Of a stretch of DNA of 64,000 nucleotides, positions 17,461 to 25,815 are shown one piece after another (the first letter of the stretch is position 1; every line of letters starts with the position of its first letter). This DNA is from JAJISG01 sp964347325 (lineage in GTDB: Archaea > Thermoplasmatota > Thermoplasmata > RBG-16-68-12 > JAJISG01). A model generated the notes under the pieces. It saw only the letters and a list, made by a program, of their open reading frames with translations. It did not search any database and was not told where the DNA came from. Where the stretch lies: assembly GCA_964347325.1 (NCBI GenBank), contig CAYFYA010000010.1, forward strand, positions 1 through 64,000. Reading direction: 5' to 3'. Made by a program: the position numbers and the translations under genes.

Positions 17461-18576
17461 GTGGCTATCCTGCTTCAGGCCCCTCTACTGACAGCAATCT
17501 TCTGGTGGGGAATCGTCCTCCTCCAGGTAGCTAGAGCGCGGATTCGCACATTCACGGAACTCGCTTTCATCCTAGCGGCTGCCTTCGGGGGTCTCTATGC
17601 CTTCATGGACTGGCTATTCTTTGGCTCATTTGATGAGAGTCCTGCCAGGCTTTTCCTCCGTGTAGGACTAACAGCGCTGACGTTCTCGGTCCTGTTCTTC
17701 TTCCTCTTCGCTAAGTGGTACGTGGGCCAGGTGAGACGCCGGGATCTTCTCTTCGTGGTGGCCACAGCCCTCCCAGTAGTGCTGGTGTGGACAGTCCTGC
17801 TCCAGCCCAACCTCATTCCTACAGGCTGGGACGGGTTCGCGGCCAACTTTGACCTTGCTTGGTTTGGCGTCTGGATCACCTACATCGTGGGGTACATCTT
17901 CGGCGGCATCATCTTGACCTATAGGGCGTCGCGCATCGTCGGACAACAAAGCCGGCTCCTTGGTAGGAGGGTCTTGGCAATCACAATAAGCCTCGCAGTC
18001 GCGTTGGTCTTTGGCCTCGTCACAAACACTCTCTTTGCAGTCGTGGGGCTCTCTGACTTCCCACCCCTATTTTCAACACTGATGGTCTTCCCAGGCGTTC
18101 TGACAGTTAGGGCTCTCATGCCTACGGCGGGTACGCGGATATCCACAGCCATGATGAAGTGGGCTCGAAAGCAATTCGAGCTCGTTGATGCCTTCCTGAT
18201 CTACGAGAACGGTACGCTCATCGCTTCGAGAGGCAAGGAGGGTGAGGCACAACTCATGGATGATGACATCTTCGGAGCAACCTTGGACGCGATACAGAGT
18301 TTCATGAAGACGTCTTTCCCGTACCTGGTGGGGAAGTGGCTGAGAACAGTGGAACACGGGGACATGCGAATCATCCTTGAGCGGGGGCAGTATTCGTATT
18401 TGGCCCTGGTCATTCGGGGAATGGAGAGTGATTTCCTGCGCAGACAGATGATAGAGGCCCTCCATCTCTTCGAAGAGAAGAATGCCGACATCAAGTCGTG
18501 GGACGGGGTTGTGGACGACCTGAGAGGGCTCGATGATCTCTTCAATACGTTCTACAAGGAGATGCCGGTGCTGTGA
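17461..18576 (+). CDS. 7TM protein with C-terminal roadblock/longin-like domain
   Basis: 371 residues. Seven hydrophobic helices (about 1-235) resemble the 7TM sensor modules found ahead of histidine kinases; here they are fused to a soluble ~135-residue domain starting near FELVDAFLIYENGTLIA, with the alternating strand/helix pattern and GxLIA opening typical of roadblock/LC7-like regulatory domains. There is no kinase, so signalling would have to go through protein partners such as small GTPases. GTG start with TATA element upstream. The domain reading is from pattern, not from a search. Confidence 0.6.
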   Translation: MAILLQAPLLTAIFWWGIVLLQVARARIRTFTELAFILAAAFGGLYAFMDWLFFGSFDESPARLFLRVGLTALTFSVLFFFLFAKWYVGQVRRRDLLFVVATALPVVLVWTVLLQPNLIPTGWDGFAANFDLAWFGVWITYIVGYIFGGIILTYRASRIVGQQSRLLGRRVLAITISLAVALVFGLVTNTLFAVVGLSDFPPLFSTLMVFPGVLTVRALMPTAGTRISTAMMKWARKQFELVDAFLIYENGTLIASRGKEGEAQLMDDDIFGATLDAIQSFMKTSFPYLVGKWLRTVEHGDMRIILERGQYSYLALVIRGMESDFLRRQMIEALHLFEEKNADIKSWDGVVDDLRGLDDLFNTFYKEMPVL

Positions 18577-18579
18577 GGA

Positions 18580-19662
18580 CTAGGCAACAGCTAGCACGCC
18601 TAGCTGCTGGCCAAGCTTGTTCTTCTTCGCTGCTATCCTTCTCTCTCGCTCCTCATCCGTGAGGGACAGCACATACTCAGAAATCTCTGTCACCTTCTGG
18701 CCTATTGGCGCGGCCATCGTTTCGTACAGGTTTGCGATCTCCTCATTCCCGTTCGCCGCGAGAATCGCTGTGGCGGCGGCCTTTGCGGATAGGACGCCAA
18801 AGAAGATTCCTTCCCCTGTGAAGGGTTCACAGAAGCCCCCCGAGTCTCCAACAAGAAGGGCTCTCCCCGTTCCATAGGCCACCTCTCCGAAGGGAATTGA
18901 CCATCCTTCTCTCCGGACGGGCCGGCCAGGTTCGTAATCGAACTCCTCCTTAAGCCACTCTCGCAACCTGGTAAATGCGAGGTCAGCAGGAGGTCCCAGA
19001 GCCTTGTGCACGCCCAGTCCGAGGACGCTGTGCCCATCCTTGGGGACCACATACGAGTATATGGGGGAGATATCACCCCTGAAGAGAAGGTAGAAAGAAT
19101 CCTCGAAGACAGCTCCATCCTCGTAGTACTCCTGAACGACGGAAATCGTTCTCTGTGTCGACTCGCCGAATAGCCTTCTCCGGCATGTGCTGTAAACTCC
19201 ATCCGCTCCGACCAGACAGAACGTCTCAAGCTCCAACGAGCCATTCTCTGTCTGAAAACGAGCCACTACGCCGTCGCTTGTCTCTTCGATGCCAGCGAGC
19301 TGGTGTGAAGACAGGAGGTCGGCACCTTCCTCCACCGCGAGGCTGGTCATCCATAGGTCGAATCTGGATCTGTCAACGTTGTGAATCTGGTTAGACGGGT
19401 TGTGGAACCCGTTCCTCCTCCCGCTTGGAGGAATCACGCGCTCGGTCAGAACGGGTGGTTCGACGTGTACATCCGGGGGTATCCCGACGCCGAACAGGTT
19501 CTCGATCTCCTCTACGCAATGAGACGTGATGAGTCCGCCGCAGACCTTGCTTCGTGGCAGCGTCCTCTTGTCGGCAATTGCTACTGTCTTCCCCGACTTG
19601 GCCAAGACGTAAGCCGCTGCCGCCCCGGCAGGACCCGTTCCCACCACGACAACATCGTACAT
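18580..19662 (-). CDS. geranylgeranyl reductase family flavoprotein
   Basis: FAD enzyme that saturates prenyl chains, in archaea mainly those of membrane ether lipids. 360 residues: N-terminal dinucleotide-binding motif VVVGTGPAGAAAAY, the family motif RSKVCGGLIT near residue 38-47, and the second FAD motif ALLVGDSGGFCEPFTGEGI at about 270-290. The next gene upstream (9 bp away) is a cis-prenyltransferase-like protein, which fits an isoprenoid operon. Paralogues acting on other prenyl compounds exist, so lipid specificity is inference. Confidence 0.88.
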   Translation of the reverse strand: MYDVVVVGTGPAGAAAAYVLAKSGKTVAIADKRTLPRSKVCGGLITSHCVEEIENLFGVGIPPDVHVEPPVLTERVIPPSGRRNGFHNPSNQIHNVDRSRFDLWMTSLAVEEGADLLSSHQLAGIEETSDGVVARFQTENGSLELETFCLVGADGVYSTCRRRLFGESTQRTISVVQEYYEDGAVFEDSFYLLFRGDISPIYSYVVPKDGHSVLGLGVHKALGPPADLAFTRLREWLKEEFDYEPGRPVRREGWSIPFGEVAYGTGRALLVGDSGGFCEPFTGEGIFFGVLSAKAAATAILAANGNEEIANLYETMAAPIGQKVTEISEYVLSLTDEERERRIAAKKNKLGQQLGVLAVA

Positions 19663-19671
19663 CGGCCCCTC

Positions 19672-20661
19672 CTAGTAGTAGAACTGGTAGAGGCCCTGGG
19701 GCGAGCCAAAGACGAAGAGCTTGGTGGGCCGGCTCCTCAGAAGGACCCGCTTATTGAAGAGCCTAAGCTCGCGGAGCTGATGTCTAGCCTTCACCTCGTC
19801 GATGTCCCCGTACATCTTCACCAAGCCCTCGCCAGTGTGCATGAGCTTCGCCACGAGGGAAAGCGTCGCAAGTGCCACCAACTCGTCGAAGGTCCAGTTA
19901 CTGAAGAGGGTCCCGTTCTGGCAGTACATGAAGGTCGATTTGAGCAGCTTGTCGGGTATCCAACCTCCCCCCGATAGGTTCAGCTTGGTGTGCCTGACGC
20001 AGACATCGACGTCGGGGAGCGCTTTCAGCTGCGCGGCCGTCTGAGAGTTGTCGTTGCCGTTCTCGGTGTAGTCCACCAGGAAGTAAGCGTTGAAGCCGCT
20101 GCTAGGGTACTCAGGCAGCAGGTTCGTCAGGCGGCTCCGCAACTCGTAGTCCTCCCCCATGCCCACCAGATGAACACCAACGCCTTCCCTGCGAGCGTAG
20201 GACGCGAAGGGCTTGATTCCCTCCGAGAGGATCTTCAGGATGCGGTTCGTGCCCTCCCTTCCCCTCCCCCTGTTGTACATCGTGTGGGTCATCAAAATGC
20301 AGTTCCTGGCACCGACGTGCCTCAGCGTGTGGACCAAGGCGAGGCAGTACAATGCCGCGTCGACCCCCACGTCGATGTCTGGCCTCACGGTAAGGGTCGA
20401 CCGCGTGCCGTCCGGGATGTCGTACACCACCAGGGACGGCATCAACCTCAAGGCCTCCTCGGAGGTCAGACTGAGATCGAGATTCTCCTCTATGCCCCCC
20501 CAGATCTCGTGGAAGTGTCCCAGGACGGTCTTCTTGCCCGGGAAAGTGCTGGCTATGTCCTGTCCGAGGGAGGCCTTGCCCCCGACTTCGGGGATCTCGT
20601 CGAGGTCGACGTACACTTCAGCCAACTCCTCTCTCTTCAGAGACATCTCCCCTTCCCCCAT
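19672..20661 (-). CDS. divergent cis-prenyltransferase (UppS)-like protein
   Basis: 329 residues. After an ~80-residue N-terminal region the sequence follows the undecaprenyl/dehydrodolichyl diphosphate synthase pattern: YDIPDGTR in place of the MDGNxRW motif, a region equivalent to YAFSxEN reading MTHTMYNRGRG, the helix ending REGVGVHLVGMGED (family RVRVIGD), and LPDVDVCVRHTKLNLSGG where the family has LPDPDLxIRTxGExRLS. The aspartate of the first motif seems kept but the following Asn-Arg-Arg-Trp is not. It may be an active enzyme with altered substrate or a non-catalytic partner. Operon with a geranylgeranyl reductase supports isoprenoid work. Assignment is by eye and tentative. Confidence 0.5.
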   Translation of the reverse strand: MGEGEMSLKREELAEVYVDLDEIPEVGGKASLGQDIASTFPGKKTVLGHFHEIWGGIEENLDLSLTSEEALRLMPSLVVYDIPDGTRSTLTVRPDIDVGVDAALYCLALVHTLRHVGARNCILMTHTMYNRGRGREGTNRILKILSEGIKPFASYARREGVGVHLVGMGEDYELRSRLTNLLPEYPSSGFNAYFLVDYTENGNDNSQTAAQLKALPDVDVCVRHTKLNLSGGGWIPDKLLKSTFMYCQNGTLFSNWTFDELVALATLSLVAKLMHTGEGLVKMYGDIDEVKARHQLRELRLFNKRVLLRSRPTKLFVFGSPQGLYQFYY

Positions 20662-20688
20662 GCGATAATCGCAGGAGTGATTATCACT
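20661..20688. promoter_or_regulatory. two adjacent 13-bp palindromes (operator candidate)
   Basis: TGCGATAATCGCA (20661-20673) and AGTGATTATCACT (20676-20688) are each perfect palindromes around one central base, share the core GAT-A/T-ATC, and sit 15 bp centre to centre. The first touches the start codon of the cis-prenyltransferase-like gene; both lie in its predicted 5' leader and transcript start zone. A ribbon-helix-helix regulator is encoded divergently 108 bp away. Confidence 0.6.
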
Positions 20689-20719
20689 GACTAGAACTGT
20701 GCGACAATACTTAAGGTTT

Positions 20720-20743
20720 GCTACTGAATATAGTATTCGTAGC
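20720..20743. promoter_or_regulatory. imperfect dyad over the TATA region of the RHH gene
   Basis: GCTAC (20720-20724) pairs with GTAGC (20739-20743), and inside lies GAATA-TAG-TATTC (20726-20738). The inner part also serves as a TATA-like element (GAATATAGTA) for the regulator gene. Its place suits autoregulation. Confidence 0.4.
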
Positions 20744-20795
20744 TACCGTATCCCTATCGCGGTTGCACAGGAAAGCGCGAGGAAAGGTAGATATA

Positions 20796-21029
20796 ATGAC
20801 GCAAGGTTACAAAGCGCGGCGGGGTCCCCGGATGCCAGGCCGCCCCAAGTCTGACAAGGCCCAATTCAACATCAGGATGGATGCTGAACTCTTGCAGAGG
20901 TACAGAGATTACTGCGATGCCAACGGCCTCGATCCCCAGCGCCAGGTAATCAACTTCATAAAGCGCCTCGTGAGGGCCGAGTTCGACTTCCAGGAGAAGC
21001 TGTGGGAAGTCCTCACTGAGGGTGAATAG
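20796..21029 (+). CDS. ribbon-helix-helix DNA-binding protein
   Basis: 77 residues from the ATG at 20796. A basic N-terminal arm (KARRGPRMPGRPK) is followed by a strand KAQFNIRMDAELL and two helices ending near IKRLVRAEFDFQEKLWEVL, the Arc/MetJ/CopG-type fold that binds DNA as a dimer through its strand. Divergent from the isoprenoid pair, with two classes of palindrome in between, so it likely controls itself and that operon. Start upstream at 20718 would add a hydrophobic stretch unlike the family and is not preferred. Confidence 0.75.
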   Translation: MTQGYKARRGPRMPGRPKSDKAQFNIRMDAELLQRYRDYCDANGLDPQRQVINFIKRLVRAEFDFQEKLWEVLTEGE

Positions 21030-21030
21030 C

Positions 21031-22704
21031 TCAGCCGACGACGACCGCGAACCTCTTCTCCATTGTTGACTGCTGGTTCCGGGGCAGGGCGCCGCCCCTC
21101 ATGCTCGCCACCACCAGGGCCGACCTTGAGATGGCGAGGTCCCCTATGTGTTTCACGAACTCCAAGACCGTCAGGAAGCCCGCCCCCTCCACCAGGAGTT
21201 CGAGCTCCCCCAGATAGATGAGGGTGTCCGTCGCGATGCTCCGGGAGGCGTCCCGCAATACCTCCAGATCGAGGCGAGAGACATCGTAGGAGGAGAAGTT
21301 CGGGTGGGGGGTAGGGGTTATCCACAGGAAGGCCGCGTCGTAGAGGTCGTAGTCCTCCTGCAGCTTCTCTGGAAAGACCGTAGATATCACGACCTTGCGC
21401 TGCAGAGTTGCTCGGGATATCTCCCGGAAACAGTCCTTCCTGTCCCGTTCCCAGAGAATGGAGGTCGATGACAGGAAGGTGGGCTCAGGCACCCCCTCCT
21501 CCTCCGTGGCCGGAACTTCATCGAAGAGCCCCTTGAGGGTGGCCACCTGCCCCGGCGCCAGGCTGTCGGGATCTATGTTCACCATGAGGGTGCACCCTCC
21601 CCTGCTGGCAGCCGAGGCGATTGTGGACACCGTCCTCAGGACTGGTTTGTAGCCGTTGACCTCGATCAGGTACTCCATGTCGTCCAGCAGGACCACGGCT
21701 CCAGGGTTGTCCCTCATGAACTTCAGGATCGTTTGAAGGACGTCCACCTCGAGATAGGTGGGCCTGAGGGTCCACATGTAGGCCTCCTGGGAGGAGAGCC
21801 ACAAGATTGGCGTACGCTCCAGGGAGAAGTCCTCGGCGAGGATCTCGGGGGGAAAGGCGGTGACACACAGCCCCGGTGCCTCCTGGACGAGTTCTCGAAA
21901 GGCCGCGAAGCTGTTCCTCCTCCCCCTCTCCATGACCAAATAGTTCCGGCCCTTCTCCCATCGAAACCTCGGGCTGACCTCGCCGACCTCCACGGCGGAC
22001 TCGATGACAAGAAAGCCGTAGCGGAAGATGGCCCAGGCCACGAAGGCCAGGAAGAGGGTGGTGTAGCCGCTCCCAAGGCCGATCCGAACTCCGGTCCCCG
22101 TGATGACGGGCCAGAAGATCTCCGAGACCGTCCCCGCCAAGGTCGGGATGGCGAACCCCGACAGCAGAAGCCCCGACCTCATCTTCGACCGGTGGTCCTG
22201 GGGTCGCGCGTAGGCCCTGGCCAAGTAGACCAAGGCGGCGATGATGATTGCGGCGTAAAGGGAGGCCAGGAGGAGGTACAGGTCCCCGATCAGGGCAGTC
22301 GGGCCCAGGGGACCCTCCACCACTCCCTTGACCAGCAGGTCTCCAGCCCACAGGAAGGAGGTAAAGACTATGGAGGGTGTGTAGATGAGGAGGAGGCCCC
22401 AGGACTGGTCCAGCAACCCACTTCTCCGAGGGTAGGCGAGGACGAAGTGAGTCATCACCCCCGGGATGAAGGCGATCCCTATCCACATGATCTTGACGAG
22501 GAGAAGGAGCTGCTGGCCGTCCGTGGGTGGGAACGACCTAAGCAAGAGCTCCGGCACGTTCCAGAGGGTGAAGGTGGCCAGCAGGAGGACGTAGATCCGG
22601 GCGGTGCTGCCCCGAGGGTTCCTGGAGAGGATGTAACCTGCGAGAACGACGTTGATGATGAGGGAGGCCAGGGACTGGAAGGCGAAGGGATTCAAGGACG
22701 TCAC
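21031..22704 (-). CDS. 7TM sensor protein with two DUF835 domains
   Basis: 557 residues: seven membrane helices (about 1-235) of the kind that precede histidine kinases, then two consecutive DUF835 domains (about 250-395 and 400-557). Each DUF835 copy has the pattern of a strand with xLVMERG or similar, a segment ILWLSS/FLWITP, a helix VLxTILKFMRDNP and a strand VVLLDDMEYLI/LIYLGELELLV, reminiscent of a degraded RecA/KaiC-like fold. DUF835 is typical of Thermoplasmatota and relatives. The KaiC-like ATPase gene lies 18 bp upstream in the same direction, so they form an operon. Role in signal transduction is inferred. Confidence 0.75.
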   Translation of the reverse strand: MTSLNPFAFQSLASLIINVVLAGYILSRNPRGSTARIYVLLLATFTLWNVPELLLRSFPPTDGQQLLLLVKIMWIGIAFIPGVMTHFVLAYPRRSGLLDQSWGLLLIYTPSIVFTSFLWAGDLLVKGVVEGPLGPTALIGDLYLLLASLYAAIIIAALVYLARAYARPQDHRSKMRSGLLLSGFAIPTLAGTVSEIFWPVITGTGVRIGLGSGYTTLFLAFVAWAIFRYGFLVIESAVEVGEVSPRFRWEKGRNYLVMERGRRNSFAAFRELVQEAPGLCVTAFPPEILAEDFSLERTPILWLSSQEAYMWTLRPTYLEVDVLQTILKFMRDNPGAVVLLDDMEYLIEVNGYKPVLRTVSTIASAASRGGCTLMVNIDPDSLAPGQVATLKGLFDEVPATEEEGVPEPTFLSSTSILWERDRKDCFREISRATLQRKVVISTVFPEKLQEDYDLYDAAFLWITPTPHPNFSSYDVSRLDLEVLRDASRSIATDTLIYLGELELLVEGAGFLTVLEFVKHIGDLAISRSALVVASMRGGALPRNQQSTMEKRFAVVVG

Positions 22705-22722
22705 GGACGACCTCCAGGAAGC

Positions 22723-23424
22723 TCACTCGCCAACGATCTCGAACTGTCCCTTGTCCACCAGGAGTGCATGGTAGTCCAGATCGTGCTTCACGCCCCTGAG
22801 CTTGACCACCCCTATGAATCGCCTGACGCTGGTGGTAAGTCCCACCTCGACCTCCCGGACCCCCAGGTGGACGATGCCGTCCGACAGGAACTCCTCAACT
22901 TCGTAGGGGCCGAAGGCCCCACCCTCCCGGGGCGTTTCGGCGACGAGGAATGTCAGGCATCCGATGGCCCTCAGGTCCTCGAAGAAGTCGAAGATCTGCT
23001 TCCTCGGGTCCTCGAACTCCGTCAGCGAGTAGAGGGCGTTGAGCGAATCGATGGCTATGAGGTCGCACCCCACCTCTTTCTTGTACTTCCTGAACTCCTT
23101 GCCCAGGGCGAGCAACCAGTCACGGGACCCTCCCATCTCCTTTAGGTCTTCCCTGAGCTTCCGCATATCCACAACTCGGAGGCTCTTCGCCTTCTCGGGC
23201 TCCAGTCCCAGGCTCATAACCTGATTCGTCAAGCTCCCGACGCTCTGCTCCATGGAGACGTACAGGGCGTTGGCATTTCGCTCCAGGGCTTCGAAGTAGA
23301 GGATGCGGTAGGCGAAGCTGGATTTCAGGCTACCAGGCGGGCCTGAGACCAGGATAACGAAGCCTTGGGGGATACCGCCTCCGATCTTGTCATCCAGACC
23401 AGACACCCTGGTTCTTACCCTCAA
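22723..23424 (-). CDS. KaiC-like RecA-superfamily ATPase
   Basis: 233-residue single-domain protein with Walker A GPPGSLKSS (about 28-36), a KaiC-type catalytic glutamate region YVSMEQS, and Walker B DLIAIDSL (about 126-133). The LxSGLDDKIGGGIPxG opening is typical of the KaiC/RadA branch. No second ATPase domain and no autophosphorylation sites as in cyanobacterial KaiC. Encoded directly ahead of a DUF835 sensor protein; the pair probably works together as a signalling module, as archaeal KaiC paralogues often do. Confidence 0.85.
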   Translation of the reverse strand: MRVRTRVSGLDDKIGGGIPQGFVILVSGPPGSLKSSFAYRILYFEALERNANALYVSMEQSVGSLTNQVMSLGLEPEKAKSLRVVDMRKLREDLKEMGGSRDWLLALGKEFRKYKKEVGCDLIAIDSLNALYSLTEFEDPRKQIFDFFEDLRAIGCLTFLVAETPREGGAFGPYEVEEFLSDGIVHLGVREVEVGLTTSVRRFIGVVKLRGVKHDLDYHALLVDKGQFEIVGE

Positions 23425-23570
23425 GGCACCCCCTCACGCTCGAGTGACCAGGCAGGAAGGACACACCCAGGTCAGGCGAGAAGTTGGAATCCAAAGTGGC
23501 TTATAAAAAGATGTCGACCCCTGGGTTCTGGCGGGAGAGGTGGGTGAGACATGTGCTACCTGGCGTATAT

Positions 23571-23578
23571 TTTATATA
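23571..23578 (+). promoter_or_regulatory. TATA box
   Basis: An A/T-only run (23566-23580, TATATTTTATATATT) is centred 34 bases before the ATG at 23609, so the leader would be under about 10 bases. It lies in the divergent promoter region between the KaiC-like gene and the next plus-strand gene. Confidence 0.6.
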
Positions 23579-23608
23579 TTTCGTAGCACAATACTGCCAC
23601 GAGGGAGG

Positions 23609-24478
23609 ATGGTGCGCAGATGGCTCACCAGGCTGCTTCATCGCAGGACGGGCGTCAACCACCCTATCACCCTAACCACCGACTTCGGAGGTAGTCACTA
23701 CCAGGGTATCCTTCAGGGCATCATCTACTCCATCAACCCAAAGGCCTGCCTGATAGCGGTAAGCCATCGAATCAGACCCCAGGACGTCGTGGCTGGCGCC
23801 TTTGCCCTGAAGAGTGCCGCACCCTACTACCCCTACAGCATCCACCTGGGACTCGTCTTCCCCACAGTGAGGACGCCGGGCTCTCGGGACATCGTCGTGC
23901 GTTGTCGGAGAGGAATCTTGGTGGGACCAGACAACGGGCTACTGATGCCGGCTGCCAGGGAGTTGGGACTCGACGAGGTGTATGAGGTCTCGAGCCCGCT
24001 ACGGTGGCTTTCGACCCCCTCCAACGCCTTCTCGGCCGTCGAGGTGTACGGATCCCTGGCAGCCTACCTCTCCAGGGGCCTCAACCCCAAGAAGCTCGGT
24101 CCGAGGATCTACGGCTGGGTGGAACTGGAGGAGCCGGGCTACCGACGGAGAGGGGACGGCCTCGAAGGGGACGTCCTCACGGTGGACCACTTCGGCAACA
24201 TCATAACAAGCATCCCGGGGCGGGAGGTAGCGAAGCTTGCTGGTTACACCGACCTCCTGGAGGTGGAGGTGGACGGGAGGTCGATAAGGCTGCCCCTCCT
24301 GAAGAGCTACGGGTACGCCCCCAAGGGCAGCGTCCTGGCGACCCTCAACAGGAATGGGATGCTGGAGATAGCGGCGTACTGCGACAGCGCCTCGAGGCTT
24401 CTAAGGGTCGAGGAGCCGACCCGCGTACGGATCGTGCCGGCGCGATCGGAAGAGGCCGAAGCTCAGGACCGCAATTGA
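23609..24478 (+). CDS. SAM hydroxide adenosyltransferase (DUF62)-like protein
   Basis: 289 residues from the ATG at 23609. Family features: ITLTTDFGGSHYQGI at the N-terminus, SHRIRPQDVVAGAFAL, LVGPDNGLL, and the second-domain motif LTVDHFGNIITSI. Known members hydrolyse S-adenosylmethionine to adenosine and methionine. The usual VVDPGVG motif, whose Asp belongs to the catalytic Asp-Arg-His set, here reads LVFPTVRTPGSRD, so activity may be altered or lost. A basic N-terminal extension (MVRRWLTRLLHRR) precedes the domain. Next gene is purA, 34 bp downstream; a functional link through adenosine metabolism is only suggestive. Confidence 0.8.
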   Translation: MVRRWLTRLLHRRTGVNHPITLTTDFGGSHYQGILQGIIYSINPKACLIAVSHRIRPQDVVAGAFALKSAAPYYPYSIHLGLVFPTVRTPGSRDIVVRCRRGILVGPDNGLLMPAARELGLDEVYEVSSPLRWLSTPSNAFSAVEVYGSLAAYLSRGLNPKKLGPRIYGWVELEEPGYRRRGDGLEGDVLTVDHFGNIITSIPGREVAKLAGYTDLLEVEVDGRSIRLPLLKSYGYAPKGSVLATLNRNGMLEIAAYCDSASRLLRVEEPTRVRIVPARSEEAEAQDRN

Positions 24479-24512
24479 GTTTAAGAGCGCCCTCCCTTTT
24501 TACGGCGATACC

Positions 24513-25811
24513 ATGCCGGGGACCGTAGTCGTTGGAACCCAGTTTGGGGATGAAGGCAAGGGGAAGATCATCGACTTCTGTGCCGAGGGAGCGGAGGTCG
24601 TGGCTCGCTTCAATGGAGGGTCCAACGCAGGGCACACCGTCAAGGTAGGCGACGAGGTGTTCCGCTTCCATCTGATCCCCAGCGGCACCATCCGGCGGGA
24701 CAAGCTCAACATCGTCGGCAACGGCGTGGTGGTCGACCCTGAGGTCTTGACCCGGGAAGTTAAGGAGCTGAAGGACCGCGGGTACGCCGTTGACAACCTG
24801 AGGGTCAGCGAGAGAGCCCACATGGTGATGCCCTACCACAGGGTGATCGATGGACTGGAGGAGGCCCTGAAGGGTTCCCTGAAGGCTGGCACCACCATGC
24901 GGGGTATCGGTCCGTGCTACGAGGACAAGGCCGCCCGCGTAGGCGTGCGGTTCGGTGACCTGGTGGACCAGGCCTTGCTGAAGGAGCGCCTCTCGACCCT
25001 CGTCCCGATGAAGCAGCGTCTCATCGAGAGCTACGGCGGCGACGAGGTCCTCTCCTACGATGCCCTGCTGAAGGACTGCCTCAGATACGGCAAGGCCTTG
25101 GGGGAGTACGCCGCGGACACCTCCCTCCTCCTCCAGGAGGCCCTGGCCGATGGGAAGAAGGTGCTATTCGAGGGGGCGCAGGGAACCCACCTGGACATCG
25201 ACCACGGCATATACCCCTACGGCACGTCCTCCAACGTCGTCGCAGCCGCTGCAGCCGTGGGCTCTGGCATCGGCTTCCGACACATCACCGAGATTATCGG
25301 GGTCGTGAAGGCCTTCACGAGCAGGGTGGGCACTGGGCCCTTCCCTGCGGAGCTTCCGGAAGACCAGGCTGGCTACCTCCGGGACAGATCTTTGGGCGAG
25401 TACGGAACCACAACCGGACGTCCTCGCCGCGTGGGATGGCTGGATGCCGTCATGGTCCGCTTCTCAGTTCGGGTCAACTCTCCGGACTACCTGGCGGTGA
25501 CGAAGCTCGACGTCCTGGCAGGACTGGACCCCGTAAAGGTGTGTGTGGCCTACGAGTATGATGGAGAGGAGCTCCTCCACTTCCCCGCCAACATGAACGT
25601 CTTCGCTCGGTGTCAGCCTATCTACGAGGAGTTGAAGGGCTGGAAGGATATCAACGAGGATACTTGGAGAGAAGTTGTTAAGGCCGGATATGACGAGACG
25701 CCTTCGAACCTGAGGGAGTACCTCGCCTTCCTCACAAAGCAGACGGGGATTCCTGTGGGGATAGTCTCCGTGGGCCCCGCTCGCGAGGAAACGATGGACA
25801 TCAGGAAGTGA
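24513..25811 (+). CDS. purA: adenylosuccinate synthetase
   Basis: GTP-dependent conversion of IMP and aspartate to adenylosuccinate, first step to AMP. 432 residues with the hallmark GTQFGDEGKGKIIDF at the N-terminus, NGGSNAGHT, a GAQGTHLDIDHG region, TGRPRRVGWLD and the C-terminal GTP-site SVGP. All key regions are intact. A TATA-like AGTTTAAGAG (about 24478-24487) stands about 30 bases before the ATG. Confidence 0.97.
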   Translation: MPGTVVVGTQFGDEGKGKIIDFCAEGAEVVARFNGGSNAGHTVKVGDEVFRFHLIPSGTIRRDKLNIVGNGVVVDPEVLTREVKELKDRGYAVDNLRVSERAHMVMPYHRVIDGLEEALKGSLKAGTTMRGIGPCYEDKAARVGVRFGDLVDQALLKERLSTLVPMKQRLIESYGGDEVLSYDALLKDCLRYGKALGEYAADTSLLLQEALADGKKVLFEGAQGTHLDIDHGIYPYGTSSNVVAAAAAVGSGIGFRHITEIIGVVKAFTSRVGTGPFPAELPEDQAGYLRDRSLGEYGTTTGRPRRVGWLDAVMVRFSVRVNSPDYLAVTKLDVLAGLDPVKVCVAYEYDGEELLHFPANMNVFARCQPIYEELKGWKDINEDTWREVVKAGYDETPSNLREYLAFLTKQTGIPVGIVSVGPAREETMDIRK

Positions 25812-25815
25812 GGGC

